Assembly: GCA_963838835.1 (NCBI GenBank)
Contig: CAWITA010000030.1
Span: 44,283-108,282, forward strand
Length of the DNA: 64,000 bases
Reading direction: 5' to 3'
From: Bog-473 sp963838835
GTDB taxonomy: Bacteria; Actinomycetota; Acidimicrobiia; Acidimicrobiales; RAAP-2
Both the position numbers and the translations under genes were made by a program. Below are positions 15,737-24,247 of the stretch, in pieces. Position 1 is the stretch's first letter. Each line of letters begins with the position of its first letter. The notes below the pieces were generated by a model. The model did no database searches. It saw only the letters and a list, made by a program, of their open reading frames with translations, and was not told where the DNA came from.

Positions 15737-17929
15737 TCAGGCCAGCACGACGAGGGCGTCGGCCGCAACTGCGCCGTGCGGGCCGGCGACGAGCGGGTTG
15801 ACGTCGACCTCGGCCACCTCGTCGGAGAGGTCGACGGCGAGGCGCTGCATCTTGATCAGCACGTCGACCAGGGCGGCCCTGTCGGCGGGCGGCTGCCCGC
15901 GCCGGCCGTGCAGGAGGGCGGACCCGCGCAGCTCGTCCAACATGGTGGCGGCGTCCCGGGCGGTGAAGGGGGGGACGCGGAACGTCACGTCGTGCAGGAC
16001 CTCGACGAAGAGCCCGCCGAGGCCGAACATCACGACGGGACCGAAGAGGTCGTCGCGGGCGATCCCGACGACGGTCTCGACACCCCGCACCATCTCGGCC
16101 ACCAGGACACCATCGATGCTGGCCTCCGGCGCGACCTCGGCGGCGGTGGCGACGAGGCGTTTTGAGGTCCGCCGGACGTCGTCCTCGTCGCGGACGCCCA
16201 CGGCGACCAGTCCCAGATCGGACTTGTGCGCGATGTCCGGCGAGACGATCTTCATCACGACGGGGTAGCCGATCTTCTTGGCGGCCTTGGCCGCCTCGGA
16301 CGCCGATGTGGTGACGCGTTCCTTGGGCACGGCGACGCCGTACGCAGTGAGCAGGGCCTTGGAGTCCTGTTCCGAGAGGCTTTCGCCGCCGAGCCGCCGC
16401 ACGCCCGGGGGCGCGAGCAGCGTCATGGCGGTCTTCTTCGCCGGGGAGGGGTGCAGCGGCGGACGAACGAAGGCGGACTGGTAGGAGGCGGTGAACCGGT
16501 GATGGTCGAAGTAGGCCTTGGCGGCCATGACGGCGTTGGTGAACGTTCGGAAGGTGGGCACCGTGCTGTGCAGGAGCGTCGTCGTGTAGGCCTCCTCGGT
16601 GCCGACCGGCGAGCCCCAGACCACGAAGATGGGCTTGTCGGTCGTCGCGGCCGCCGCGACGAGGTCCTCGCACAGCTTGGTGGCCATGGCGGGCACGGCG
16701 CCGGCGATCGGACACAGCAGGAGGTCGACCTGCGGATCGGCCAGCATCGCCTCGATGATCTTCGGGCCCCGCCAGTCGCGCACGGGGTGGCCTCCGTTGT
16801 CGACGGGATTCGAGACCCGCAGGTAAGGGGGGATCCACTGGTGCAGCAGCAGCTGTGAGGCCTTCGTCAGCGCGGGGAGCTCGAGGCCGGCGGCCGCCAC
16901 CAGGTCGGCCATGTGGGCCCCGGTGCCGCCCGAGATGGAGTAGACGCACACACGCCCACCCGCGCCCCTGGTCAGGCGCCTCGTGGCCGTGGCGCTCGGC
17001 GGCTTGGAGCGAGCCAACGCCGCGGAGACCTCGAGAAGCTGGTCGAGCCCGTCCACCCGCTGCACGCCGTATTGGCGGAACACGGCGGACACGACGTCGT
17101 CGGAGCCCGTGAGGTGGCCCGTGTGCGCCTTGGCCATGGACGTGCCCGCTGCGGTGCGGCCCACTTTGACGGCCACGATGGGGACCTTGCGCCGGGCGGC
17201 CGCGTCGGCCGCGAGCTGCAGGGTCCGCCCGTCCTTGAAGCCCTCGATATAGCAGGCGACGGCACCGGTCGTCTCGAGGCTCGAAAAGTAGTTGATGAAG
17301 TCGGCCGACTCCAGGTCGGCCTCGTTCCCGGCCGGCGCCCAGTGGGAGAGCTTGATGCCGATCTCCTGGCCCTGGAACACGGGGCGGCCCTGGTGGCCGC
17401 TTTGGGTGATGAGGGCGATGGCCTTGCCGGGCAAGTCGTCGCGAAAGACCTCGAAGGCGTTGAGGTTGGTGTTGGGCCCGAGGAGGTGCAGCTTCCCGGC
17501 GGAGAGGATCTGTTCCATCTCGTCTTGGAGGCGTTCGCCCTTGGTCCCCACCTCGGCAAACCCGGCCGCGAACACCACGGCGAACTTCGCCTCGGCCGCC
17601 ACCGCATCGCGCAGGATCGGCAACGGTTCGCCGACGAGGATGGCCACCAGATCGAGCTGCTCCTCGATGTCGGTCAGCGCCTTCGCGCAGGGCCGGCCGG
17701 CGACGGCGGGCCGGTTGGGGTTGACGAAGGAGACGGTGGCTCCTCGCTTCTCGGCCCACGCGGTGATCTTTTGGGTCAGCGCGGTGTTGGGACGCGCGTT
17801 GGTGTCGGACGCGCCGACGACGGCCACCCGCCTGGGACAGAAGAACGTGTCCAGGTCGAGGGAGCGGAGGCTGGTCGGACGACCGGTGCTGTCCAGTCCG
17901 CCCTCGGTCGCCGTGGTCCCCGTTCCCAT
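15737..17929 (-). CDS. ADP-forming acyl-CoA synthetase (acetate-CoA ligase type)
   Basis: 730 residues from the ATG at 17929, preceded by GGGAGGG. Domain order is a CoA-binding Rossmann part (RRVAVVGASDTNARPNTALT), a succinyl-CoA-synthetase-like part with the AKAHTGHLTGSDDVV segment (family phospho-His region) and a C-terminal ATP-grasp domain (IGYPVVMKIVSPDIAHKSDLG, later FGLGGLFVEVLHDVTF). It makes an acyl-CoA from acid, CoA and ATP, giving ADP and phosphate. The usual GPNCLG motif reads GPNTNL here, a deviation also in a CoA-contact region. A TGAC-N6-GTCA site lies 120 bases upstream. Confidence 0.88.
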   Translation of the reverse strand: MGTGTTATEGGLDSTGRPTSLRSLDLDTFFCPRRVAVVGASDTNARPNTALTQKITAWAEKRGATVSFVNPNRPAVAGRPCAKALTDIEEQLDLVAILVGEPLPILRDAVAAEAKFAVVFAAGFAEVGTKGERLQDEMEQILSAGKLHLLGPNTNLNAFEVFRDDLPGKAIALITQSGHQGRPVFQGQEIGIKLSHWAPAGNEADLESADFINYFSSLETTGAVACYIEGFKDGRTLQLAADAAARRKVPIVAVKVGRTAAGTSMAKAHTGHLTGSDDVVSAVFRQYGVQRVDGLDQLLEVSAALARSKPPSATATRRLTRGAGGRVCVYSISGGTGAHMADLVAAAGLELPALTKASQLLLHQWIPPYLRVSNPVDNGGHPVRDWRGPKIIEAMLADPQVDLLLCPIAGAVPAMATKLCEDLVAAAATTDKPIFVVWGSPVGTEEAYTTTLLHSTVPTFRTFTNAVMAAKAYFDHHRFTASYQSAFVRPPLHPSPAKKTAMTLLAPPGVRRLGGESLSEQDSKALLTAYGVAVPKERVTTSASEAAKAAKKIGYPVVMKIVSPDIAHKSDLGLVAVGVRDEDDVRRTSKRLVATAAEVAPEASIDGVLVAEMVRGVETVVGIARDDLFGPVVMFGLGGLFVEVLHDVTFRVPPFTARDAATMLDELRGSALLHGRRGQPPADRAALVDVLIKMQRLAVDLSDEVAEVDVNPLVAGPHGAVAADALVVLA

Positions 17930-18048
17930 GTCCCTCCCTGGTGCGCGCCGCGCCGGCACCAAGCGCCTCCACGGTCGCGGCCGACCTCGTCGGGCTCCGG
18001 CGCGTCGCGCCGGGCCCACGACGTGCCCGCGGGGGGACTCACCGTATA

Positions 18049-18062
18049 TGACGTCGGTGTCA
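18049..18062. promoter_or_regulatory. Predicted TetR operator, TGAC-N6-GTCA copy 3
   Basis: TGAC-GTCGGT-GTCA in the divergent spacer between the acyl-CoA synthetase (start 17929, minus strand) and rlmN (start 18159, plus strand). The spacer is visibly more AT-rich here (TATATG adjoins the site), as expected of a promoter. Confidence 0.55.
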
Positions 18063-18158
18063 GTGTCGATCCACGTTCGACGGGATCGTCCGGCGCGACG
18101 ACGGTCTTCGACATCCTGGTCGACAACGGCTTCATCGCTTCGCCCTAGCCTTGGGGCG

Positions 18159-19229
18159 ATGCCCGCGCCCTACGACCTCACGCGGGACGACGTGGCGGCG
18201 CTGCTCGACGGCGAGCCCGCCTACCGGGCCCGCCAGGTGTGGGAGGGGCTGCACGCCCGCGTCCAGCGGCCCGAGGAGATGACCGAGCTCCCGGCGGTTC
18301 TGCGTGCTGCCCTCGCCGAGGCGTTGCCCCCGGCTCTCCGCGAGGTCTCGCGGCGTACGGCCGACGCGGGCCGGACCACGAAGTGGCTGTGGGCTCTCGA
18401 TGACGACGCCCGGGTGGAGACGGTGCTGATGCACTACCGGGACCGGGTCACCGTCTGCGTCTCGACCCAGGCCGGGTGCGCCATGGCCTGCCGGTTCTGC
18501 GCCACCGGGCAGGCCGGGTTCCAGCGCCACCTGACCCAGGGTGAGATCGTGGAGCAGGTGGCGGTCGCGGTGCGGGAGGCCAGGCCGCGCCGGCTCTCGA
18601 ACGTCGTCTTCATGGGGATGGGGGAACCCCTGGCCAACTACGACCGGGTGTGGGGCGCGGTCACCCGGCTGCACGGGGACATGGGCCTCTCGGCGCGCCA
18701 CCTCACCCTGTCCACCGTCGGTCTCGTGCCGGGCATCCGCCGGCTGGCCACCGAGACGCTCCCGGTGAAGCTGGCCGTGTCGCTGCACGCGGCCAACGAC
18801 GCCCTGCGGGACGAGCTGGTCCCGATCAACCGGCGCTACCCGCTGCAGGAGCTCGCCGTGGCGTGCGCCGAGTACGTGGCGGCCAGCGGGCGCCGCCTCT
18901 CCGTCGAGTGGGCGCTGATCGACGCCGTCAACGACCGCGGCAGTGACGCCTCCGAGCTGGCGGAGTTCGCCAGGCCCCTGGGTGCCCACGTCAACCTCAT
19001 CCCCCTCAATCCGACCCCGGGCTACCCGGTGATCGGATCGCCACCCGAACGCGTGCGGCGCTTCCGGGACCAGTTGGTGGCGCTCGGCGTGAACGCGACC
19101 ATCCGAGCCACGAGGGGGGCCGACATCGATGCGGCCTGCGGCCAGCTGGCCGCCGCAACGACGCCCCGTCCGGCGTTGTCCGTGCCGGATGCTGGCGTCC
19201 GACTGGTGCCCGTCGTGCGGGGTGGCTAG
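18159..19229 (+). CDS. rlmN: 23S rRNA (adenine-2503)/tRNA methyltransferase RlmN
   Basis: 356 residues. The radical-SAM cluster motif CAMACRFC (CX3CX2C) is near residues 107-114, with VFMGMGEPLANYD near 149 and the SLHAANDALRDELVPINRRYP block typical of RlmN. The C-terminal RATRGADIDAACGQL holds the second methyl-carrying Cys. It methylates C2 of A2503 in 23S rRNA and A37 of some tRNAs. I chose the ATG at 18159 because the protein start MPAPYDLTRDDVAALL fits the family; the upstream open frame is antisense to the synthetase gene. Confidence 0.95.
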   Translation: MPAPYDLTRDDVAALLDGEPAYRARQVWEGLHARVQRPEEMTELPAVLRAALAEALPPALREVSRRTADAGRTTKWLWALDDDARVETVLMHYRDRVTVCVSTQAGCAMACRFCATGQAGFQRHLTQGEIVEQVAVAVREARPRRLSNVVFMGMGEPLANYDRVWGAVTRLHGDMGLSARHLTLSTVGLVPGIRRLATETLPVKLAVSLHAANDALRDELVPINRRYPLQELAVACAEYVAASGRRLSVEWALIDAVNDRGSDASELAEFARPLGAHVNLIPLNPTPGYPVIGSPPERVRRFRDQLVALGVNATIRATRGADIDAACGQLAAATTPRPALSVPDAGVRLVPVVRGG

Positions 19230-19238
19230 AACGTGGCC

Positions 19239-19565
19239 ATGCCTCGCACAAAGCGACCGGGTGTCGTGCGGCCCTCGTGGCTGTGGTTCCTGCTCCTCGA
19301 TGGCGGCATCGTCGTCCTGACCAGATTGGCCTTCAACAAGTCCGCCTACGAGAAGGTGGGTGTCAAGACCGGTGACGCCCTCCCGCCGCGCGAAGTCCTG
19401 CAGGCGATGCTGGTGGGGACGGCGGTCATCCATGCCACCGAGGCGCTGGTCGCGGGCCGCATCGCCCGACGGCGCGGCCTCCCGGCGTGGGGCTGGCGGT
19501 TGCAGACCCTCATTGTCGGTTTCCCGTCGCTGCTGGCGCTGCGGCGGAGCGGCGCCGCGGCCTGA
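19239..19565 (+). CDS. DUF4499-like small membrane protein
   Basis: 108 residues from ATG 19239 (an in-frame GTG at 19233 is also possible). Three hydrophobic segments are visible: WLWFLLLDGGIVVLTRLAF, LQAMLVGTAVIHATEALVAG and LQTLIVGFPSLLALRR. The VIHATEALVAGRIARRRGLP pattern resembles DUF4499 proteins, which are unstudied. It follows rlmN closely and may share its transcript. Its last 56 bases overlap the truncated gene on the other strand. Confidence 0.62.
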   Translation: MPRTKRPGVVRPSWLWFLLLDGGIVVLTRLAFNKSAYEKVGVKTGDALPPREVLQAMLVGTAVIHATEALVAGRIARRRGLPAWGWRLQTLIVGFPSLLALRRSGAAA

Positions 19566-20346
19566 ACGTCCTTCGCCAACGAGGCGGCATCTGCGCCGGT
19601 CGATCCGGGACCCGGCTCCCGCCGCTCAGATAGATGATGGTCGTGGCACCGGGGAATCCGGCCTGGATGGCTTGCCCAACGGCCACAGCGCGGGCCTTTG
19701 CCATCACCATGGTGGACGCATGCTTCTCCTTGTTGCCGGGGTAGTCCCACGCCCACGTCGCCTCGCCATCGTTCGATGGGTACATCTCTGTGTCGAGAGC
19801 AACGCCTCGGCAGCCGAGGGCCCTGGCCCGTGCGGCCGCAGCCTGGACCGCCTCGGTGAAGTCGGCCCAATGGGAGCCATGCTGGTCAGGTGCGTCGAAC
19901 CAGTCGATCATCGGCGTATCGGCGTTCCAGTAGTTCTGCAGCCAGAACGTGAGGTAGACATCCAACCCGGATTCGGCTGCCCCTGGAATCGTGCTCGATG
20001 GCAGAGCGTCCCCGCCGAAGTTAGGGAGCAGGCTGGCACAGATCTGGCAGCTACCGAAGCCCCAGTTCGCCAGTTGGGCGGCGTTCACACGGGAGCCAGG
20101 CCTGCCCCAGAGCAGCGGCTTCACCGTTTTGGGCCTTGCCGGTGTCGATGGTGTCGGAGTCGCCGCCGCCAGAACACGGGATAGCTGAGGCCCCGCGTCG
20201 GCTCGCCCGGAGGCCAGGCCAGCGCCGCCCACCGCGCCTACGCCCAAGGCCAGGCCACCCTTGAGGATGTTTCGTCGCGCGATTCGTGGGGCCGGCTCTC
20301 GGGTGCTCGGGTCGCTCCCGTCGGTGCGTCGACGGTCCGTGCTCAT
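19510..20346 (-). pseudogene. Tat-exported protein, truncated at the 3' end
   Basis: The N-terminus carries a twin-arginine signal: ARRNILKGGLALGVGAVGGA near residues 23-42, then an Ala/Pro/Thr linker. The mature part looks like a TIM-barrel glycosidase- or lysozyme-like domain: RVNAAQLANWGFGSCQICAS, SGLDVYLTFWLQNYW, GCRGVALDTEMYPSND and GFPGATTIIYLSGG. After that the sequence turns into an unlike, Arg-rich end that runs antisense into the DUF4499 gene, so the real 3' part seems lost near 19600. Base composition is lower in G+C than the neighbours. Probable remnant. Confidence 0.5.
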
Positions 20347-20768
20347 GTGGGCTCTCCGCTCTCCCCTGGTTGGGTCCCCCTTCCGCTCCCGGTCCCTCGC
20401 ACTCCCTGGTGGACAGGGGACCGGACAAGCGATGGGTCGTCGTGACCACAGTCGCCGCCCTGCGCCCGGACGAAGCGCTGTGGCACGTCTCAGTCTGCAG
20501 GACGAGCAAGGCTGAACGCAGTGGAGCTCGAACAGTTTGGCGCCAGTTCGGCATCATTTCAGCCTCCGTTCACGTGAAGGCCGCCTCGGGATCGATTCGG
20601 GTTCTCCGCCGAGCGGAGTGACGCCTTCGGTGGACCGACTTGCCAACGGGGCGTTGCCCTCCGGGAGAACCGAAACAGGGGGTGAGAGTGGGTGATCGAG
20701 TCCAAAGATCATGCCGCGCTCACCGCCATTTCGCGTAGGGGTAACGCTGACCTGTTACTCCGGATGAA
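20347..20768. other. Intergenic stretch without a supported gene
   Basis: About 420 bases between two truncated exported-protein genes. Several short frames are open on both strands but none resembles a known protein or has a good ribosome site. A small inverted repeat, GTAAC-N8-GTTAC, lies close to 20740-20757 and could belong to the promoter of the next frame. Otherwise I see nothing in it. Confidence 0.4.
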
Positions 20769-21129
20769 GTGTTTCGTCGACTTGGCGTGCTGGGGCTGGG
20801 TGCCTTGACCTCTCTGGGGTTCCTTGTCAGCTTGACGACCCCAGCATCGGCAACGACACCGTCGTACTCCAGCGGTCAGACCATCAATCTGGTCGTTCCG
20901 GCCAACTCGACCTTCGCCGCTCCCAACAACGGCAGTGACATCTCTCGTCGTTGAGTGCGCGGCACCGAATGGCGGGATTCCAACGCAGACTTCGGCCTGT
21001 GACGACAACACCGTCCAGGGCAACCTCATCTTGCCGAACGCCGACGGCTCGTTCACCTACGACAACTACGAGGTGTTTGCCCTCCCTGACTCGATCACAC
21101 TGGTCGAAGGTCCGAGTGGTCCGGCCTGA
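20769..21129 (+). pseudogene. Secreted protein fragment (frameshifted, 3' truncated)
   Basis: GTG 20769 opens a clear Sec signal peptide (MFRRLGVLGLGALTSLGFLV, cleavage near ASA-T). The mature start SGQTINLVVPANSTFAAPNN then stops after GSDISRR. One frame over, the same protein continues as VVECAAPNGGIPTQTSACDD, then NLILPNADGSFTYDNYEVFA and ends abruptly at EGPSGPA. The exported Acidimicrobiia-like proteins I recall with this pattern are much longer, so both a frame break near 20935 and loss of the 3' part are likely. With the truncated Tat gene it makes a small decayed patch. Confidence 0.5.
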
Positions 21130-21159
21130 CACGGTCGTCCGAGATGCGGGGTGGCCGCG

Positions 21160-21873
21160 TCATTCGCTTTCCGACGACCTCAGCTGGCGGAGCTCGTGGT
21201 CCAACAGGCGCCGTTGCTCGTCGACCAGCGTGCCAACCGAGATGTCGAGGACGCGCTCGGCCTGGATGGCGCTGAATTCGAAGGGTGGGGCGCGCAGGAC
21301 GTCGAGCGCGCTCTGCCGATCGGGGCAACCTTGGACGCCCTCGGTGACGGCGGTGAAGTGCTCCATGCCCCGCAGGAGGCCCTCGAGGATGTGGATGCGG
21401 GCCTGCCTCCGCTCGGCCGCGGAGGTCACATCCCCGGGATCGTGGCCCGCCAGGATGTCCTCGACGCGCCCGCGCATGTCGTCAGCGCTGGTCCCGAGCG
21501 CGACCAAGGCCGATGCCGCGATCCCCTCCTGCAGGGAGACCAACCCCAAGAGGAGGTGCTCGGTGCCGATGCTCTTGTCCCCGCGTGCGAGACACTCCCG
21601 CAGGGACAGCTCGAGCACCTTCTTGGCCCGTGGCGTGAAAGGAGGCGACCCCCCGCTGGCGGTGGTGGCCCCCACGAGGCGCATCACCTCTTGGCGAGCA
21701 CGCTCGAGGTCGATGCCCGCCGACGCGAGCGCCCGGGCCGCCACGCCGGTGCGCTCGCCGATCAGCCCCAGCAGGAGGTGCTCGGTGCCGATGAACGGGT
21801 GCCCCAGCCGGCGGGCCTCCTCCTGAGCGAGGACCAGGACTCGGCGGGTCCGGTCCGTGAAGCGTTCGAACAC
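21160..21873 (-). CDS. Clp_N double-repeat protein fused to a GyrA-type coiled-coil segment
   Basis: 237 residues from GTG 21873, chosen because MFERFTDRTRRVLVLAQEEA is the canonical ClpC start; the frame is open to 21897. Residues 1-145 contain two Clp_N repeats (HPFIGTEHLLLGLIGE and DKSIGTEHLLLGLVSLQEG), the adaptor- and substrate-binding part of ClpC, with no AAA+ module. Residues 157-232 (ARIHILEGLLRGMEHFTAVT, then FEFSAIQAERVLDISVGTLV) look like the GyrA/ParC helical tower region that contains HILEGLL and SEIQAxAILDMRL. It could bind Clp adaptors or substrates without unfolding them. No enzyme activity is expected. Confidence 0.75.
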   Translation of the reverse strand: MFERFTDRTRRVLVLAQEEARRLGHPFIGTEHLLLGLIGERTGVAARALASAGIDLERARQEVMRLVGATTASGGSPPFTPRAKKVLELSLRECLARGDKSIGTEHLLLGLVSLQEGIAASALVALGTSADDMRGRVEDILAGHDPGDVTSAAERRQARIHILEGLLRGMEHFTAVTEGVQGCPDRQSALDVLRAPPFEFSAIQAERVLDISVGTLVDEQRRLLDHELRQLRSSESE

Positions 21874-21939
21874 CTCACCAGCGTGCCACGCGGCCACCGT
21901 CGCCGGTACGGGTGGGATCGTCGAAAGCGAGAGCCGGCC

Positions 21940-22749
21940 TCAGCGGTTTTGCCAGTTGGGCACGCGCTTCTCGGCGAATGCGCGCGGCCCCTCCTTGGCG
22001 TCCTCGCTGCTGAAGACCTGCCCCGAGATCTCCGACTCGATCCCGTAGGCCTCCTTCATGTCGGTGGCGAGGCCGCGCAGCACCGACTCCTTCGTCTTGC
22101 GGACGGCGAACGGGCCGTTGGCCGTGATGCGGGTGGCGTAGGCGTAGGCCCGCTCCATCAGGTCGGCCGGCCGGCAGACCTCGTTGAGCAGCCCCATCTC
22201 GTAGGCGCGGCGCGCCGGTACCTGGTCGGCACACAGCAGGAGCTCCATCGCGGCGGGATAGGGGATCTGCCGGGGCAGGCGGACCGTGGTGCCGCCGCCG
22301 GCGAAGAGGCCGCGCTTGGGCTCCATCACGGCGAAGGTCGCGGTATCGCTGGCCACCCGCAAATCGGTGCCACCCAGCATCTCCATGCCACCGGCGACGC
22401 ACGTGCCGTTCACGGCGGCGATGATCGGCTTGTACAACTTCGTCCCCCGCAGGACCGCCTTGACCCCGTCGTCGAGGCGGTAGCCGCCGATCTCGCTGAC
22501 CTCACCCGAGCGCATCTTCTGCTGCAGCTCGGTGATCTGTGGGATGTAGGTCTTGAGATCGGCCCCGACGCAGAAGTCCCTCCCGACCCCGGTGACGATC
22601 GCCACGTAGGCGTCGTCGTCGTCGTCGAAGCGGTCCCAGGCCGAGCGCAGCTGGAAGAAGTGCTCCATGTCGAGCGAGTTGCGCGCCTCGGGACGGTTGA
22701 TGGTGATGGTGACGACGTGGTCGTCACCGGTGGCGTAGTCGATCGACAT
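21940..22749 (-). CDS. Enoyl-CoA hydratase/isomerase family
   Basis: 269 residues. Crotonase motifs: VVTITINRPEARNSLDMEHF near the start, the oxyanion strand GVGRDFCVGADLKTYI, and AAVNGTCVAGGMEMLGGTDL. The catalytic region reads FAVMEPKRGLFAGGGTTVRL, with Glu at the first hydratase position and Gly at the second, so it may be an isomerase or another crotonase. The C-terminal half contains the trimer helices and a region (GQVFSSEDAKEGPRAFAEKR) usual for crotonases. It lies just downstream of the amidohydrolase gene on the same strand, 65 bases away, and is probably in its operon. Confidence 0.88.
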   Translation of the reverse strand: MSIDYATGDDHVVTITINRPEARNSLDMEHFFQLRSAWDRFDDDDDAYVAIVTGVGRDFCVGADLKTYIPQITELQQKMRSGEVSEIGGYRLDDGVKAVLRGTKLYKPIIAAVNGTCVAGGMEMLGGTDLRVASDTATFAVMEPKRGLFAGGGTTVRLPRQIPYPAAMELLLCADQVPARRAYEMGLLNEVCRPADLMERAYAYATRITANGPFAVRKTKESVLRGLATDMKEAYGIESEISGQVFSSEDAKEGPRAFAEKRVPNWQNR

Positions 22750-22814
22750 GTGCTCCGCTGCTTTGTGCGTCGAGGTGTCGGGCTGGGGTCGAGGCGTCCG
22801 TCCGAAGAAGAGCC

Positions 22815-24119
22815 TCAGTCCTCGGAGTCACCCCGTTTGCCGAGGAGCGAACTGAACTGGGTGATGTTCACGATGCCCTTCTCGTTGGTGGACGTGTGCC
22901 CACGGGCGCGGGAGACCAGCGACGTGTCCACGTCGGCCGCCTCGGCTCGTAGTGCCGCCACCGTGCACTTCTCGCGCGGCCGGACGCTGAGGGGGTCATA
23001 CCGGAAGTGGCGCATCGCGTTGAGGTGCGTGATCTTGTCGATGTCCTCGTCGGAGACGCCCTCGAGGTACTTCATGATCGACTCGGGAGAGGTGGGCCAC
23101 GTGGAGTCCGAGTGGGGATAGTCGCATTCCCAGGTGATGTTGTCGATGTTGAGAAACTCGCGACTCGCCACCCCGAAGGCGTCGTCGATGAAGCAGGTGA
23201 TGACGCGGTCCTTGAAGACCTGGCTCGGAAGCTGGTCGCCGAAGTCCTGACCCGTCCACTTGTGGTGGTGCTGGTAGACGTAGTCGATTCGTTCGAGCGC
23301 GTAGGGGATCCACCCGATCCCCCCTTCGGAGAGGGCGAAGTGCAGCGTCTCGTACTTGCGCAGCACGGGTGACCAGACCAGGTCAGCCGCCGCCTGCACC
23401 ATGTTGATCGGTTGCAGGCTGATCATGACGTCGATGGGGGCCTCCGCCGACGTGACCACGATCTGGGAGGACGACCCGAGGTGCATGCAGACGACCGTGC
23501 CCTCGTCCGCACAGGCCGTCCAGAACGGGTCCCAGTGATCGGAGTGCAGCGAGGGCCAGCCGAGCTTCTCGGGGTTCTCGGAGAAGGTCACGGCATGGCA
23601 CCCCTTCTTGGCCACCCGGCGCACCTCGGCCGCCGCCAGTTCGGGGTCCCAGATGGCGGGGATGGAAAGGGGGATGAAGCGGCCCGGTTCGGCGCCGCAC
23701 CACTTGTCGATGTGCCAGTCGTTGTAGGCGCGCACCATGGCGAGCGCCTCGTCCTTGTCCGCGCGCCGGGCGAAGAGCTGGCCGCAGAACTGGGGGAAGG
23801 AGGGGAAGCACATCGAACCGAGCACGCCGTTGACCGACATGTCGCGCACCCGTTCGTGGACGTCGTAACAGCCGACCCGCATGTCGTCGAGCGACATGGG
23901 CTCGATGCCGTACTCCTCAGGGGGACGCCCGACCACCGCATTGAGGCCGACGTTGGGAATCTCGTTGCCGTCGTAGAACCAGTAGTCGGTGCCGTCCGGA
24001 CGCCGGATCAGCTGGGGTGCTTTGTCCTGGTACTTGGCCGGGAGCAGCCCGTCGAACATGCCTCTCGGCTCAATGACGTGGTCGTCCACGCTGACCAGGA
24101 TCAGGTCCTCGGTGCGCAT
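22815..24119 (-). CDS. Amidohydrolase-2 family TIM-barrel protein
   Basis: 434 residues from ATG 24119, which follows GGGAGG. It opens LILVSVDDHVIEPRGMF with the metal-region motif DDHVIEP and ends the barrel with ITWECDYPHSDSTWP, whose Asp is the likely catalytic base. This branch of the amidohydrolase-2 family is common in actinobacteria that degrade steroids and aromatics and includes decarboxylases and C-C hydrolases, so the reaction cannot be fixed. A perfect TGACACCGGTGTCA palindrome lies 40 bases upstream. It probably forms an operon with the crotonase that follows. Confidence 0.85.
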   Translation of the reverse strand: MRTEDLILVSVDDHVIEPRGMFDGLLPAKYQDKAPQLIRRPDGTDYWFYDGNEIPNVGLNAVVGRPPEEYGIEPMSLDDMRVGCYDVHERVRDMSVNGVLGSMCFPSFPQFCGQLFARRADKDEALAMVRAYNDWHIDKWCGAEPGRFIPLSIPAIWDPELAAAEVRRVAKKGCHAVTFSENPEKLGWPSLHSDHWDPFWTACADEGTVVCMHLGSSSQIVVTSAEAPIDVMISLQPINMVQAAADLVWSPVLRKYETLHFALSEGGIGWIPYALERIDYVYQHHHKWTGQDFGDQLPSQVFKDRVITCFIDDAFGVASREFLNIDNITWECDYPHSDSTWPTSPESIMKYLEGVSDEDIDKITHLNAMRHFRYDPLSVRPREKCTVAALRAEAADVDTSLVSRARGHTSTNEKGIVNITQFSSLLGKRGDSED

Positions 24120-24158
24120 TGCGTCCTCCCGTTCTGCCTGCGATGCCGGACACTTCTC

Positions 24159-24172
24159 TGACACCGGTGTCA
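24159..24172. promoter_or_regulatory. Predicted TetR operator, TGACACCGGTGTCA
   Basis: A perfect 14-base palindrome of the TGAC-N6-GTCA class, 40-53 bases upstream of the amidohydrolase start. It is the most symmetric copy together with the one at 32965, and suggests the consensus TGACnCCGGnGTCA. Confidence 0.6.
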
Positions 24173-24247
24173 CCCACCTTACGCGCCGCCCCAGCAACGG
24201 TGCGAAGCGGGTCGACTCGGGCGGGGCGGGGCGGGTTCAGACCGCCT

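Noticed and set aside
15699..17972. Long second minus-strand frame over the acyl-CoA synthetase
   Set aside because: Arg/Gly/Pro-rich out-of-frame shadow; the synthetase frame carries all family motifs.
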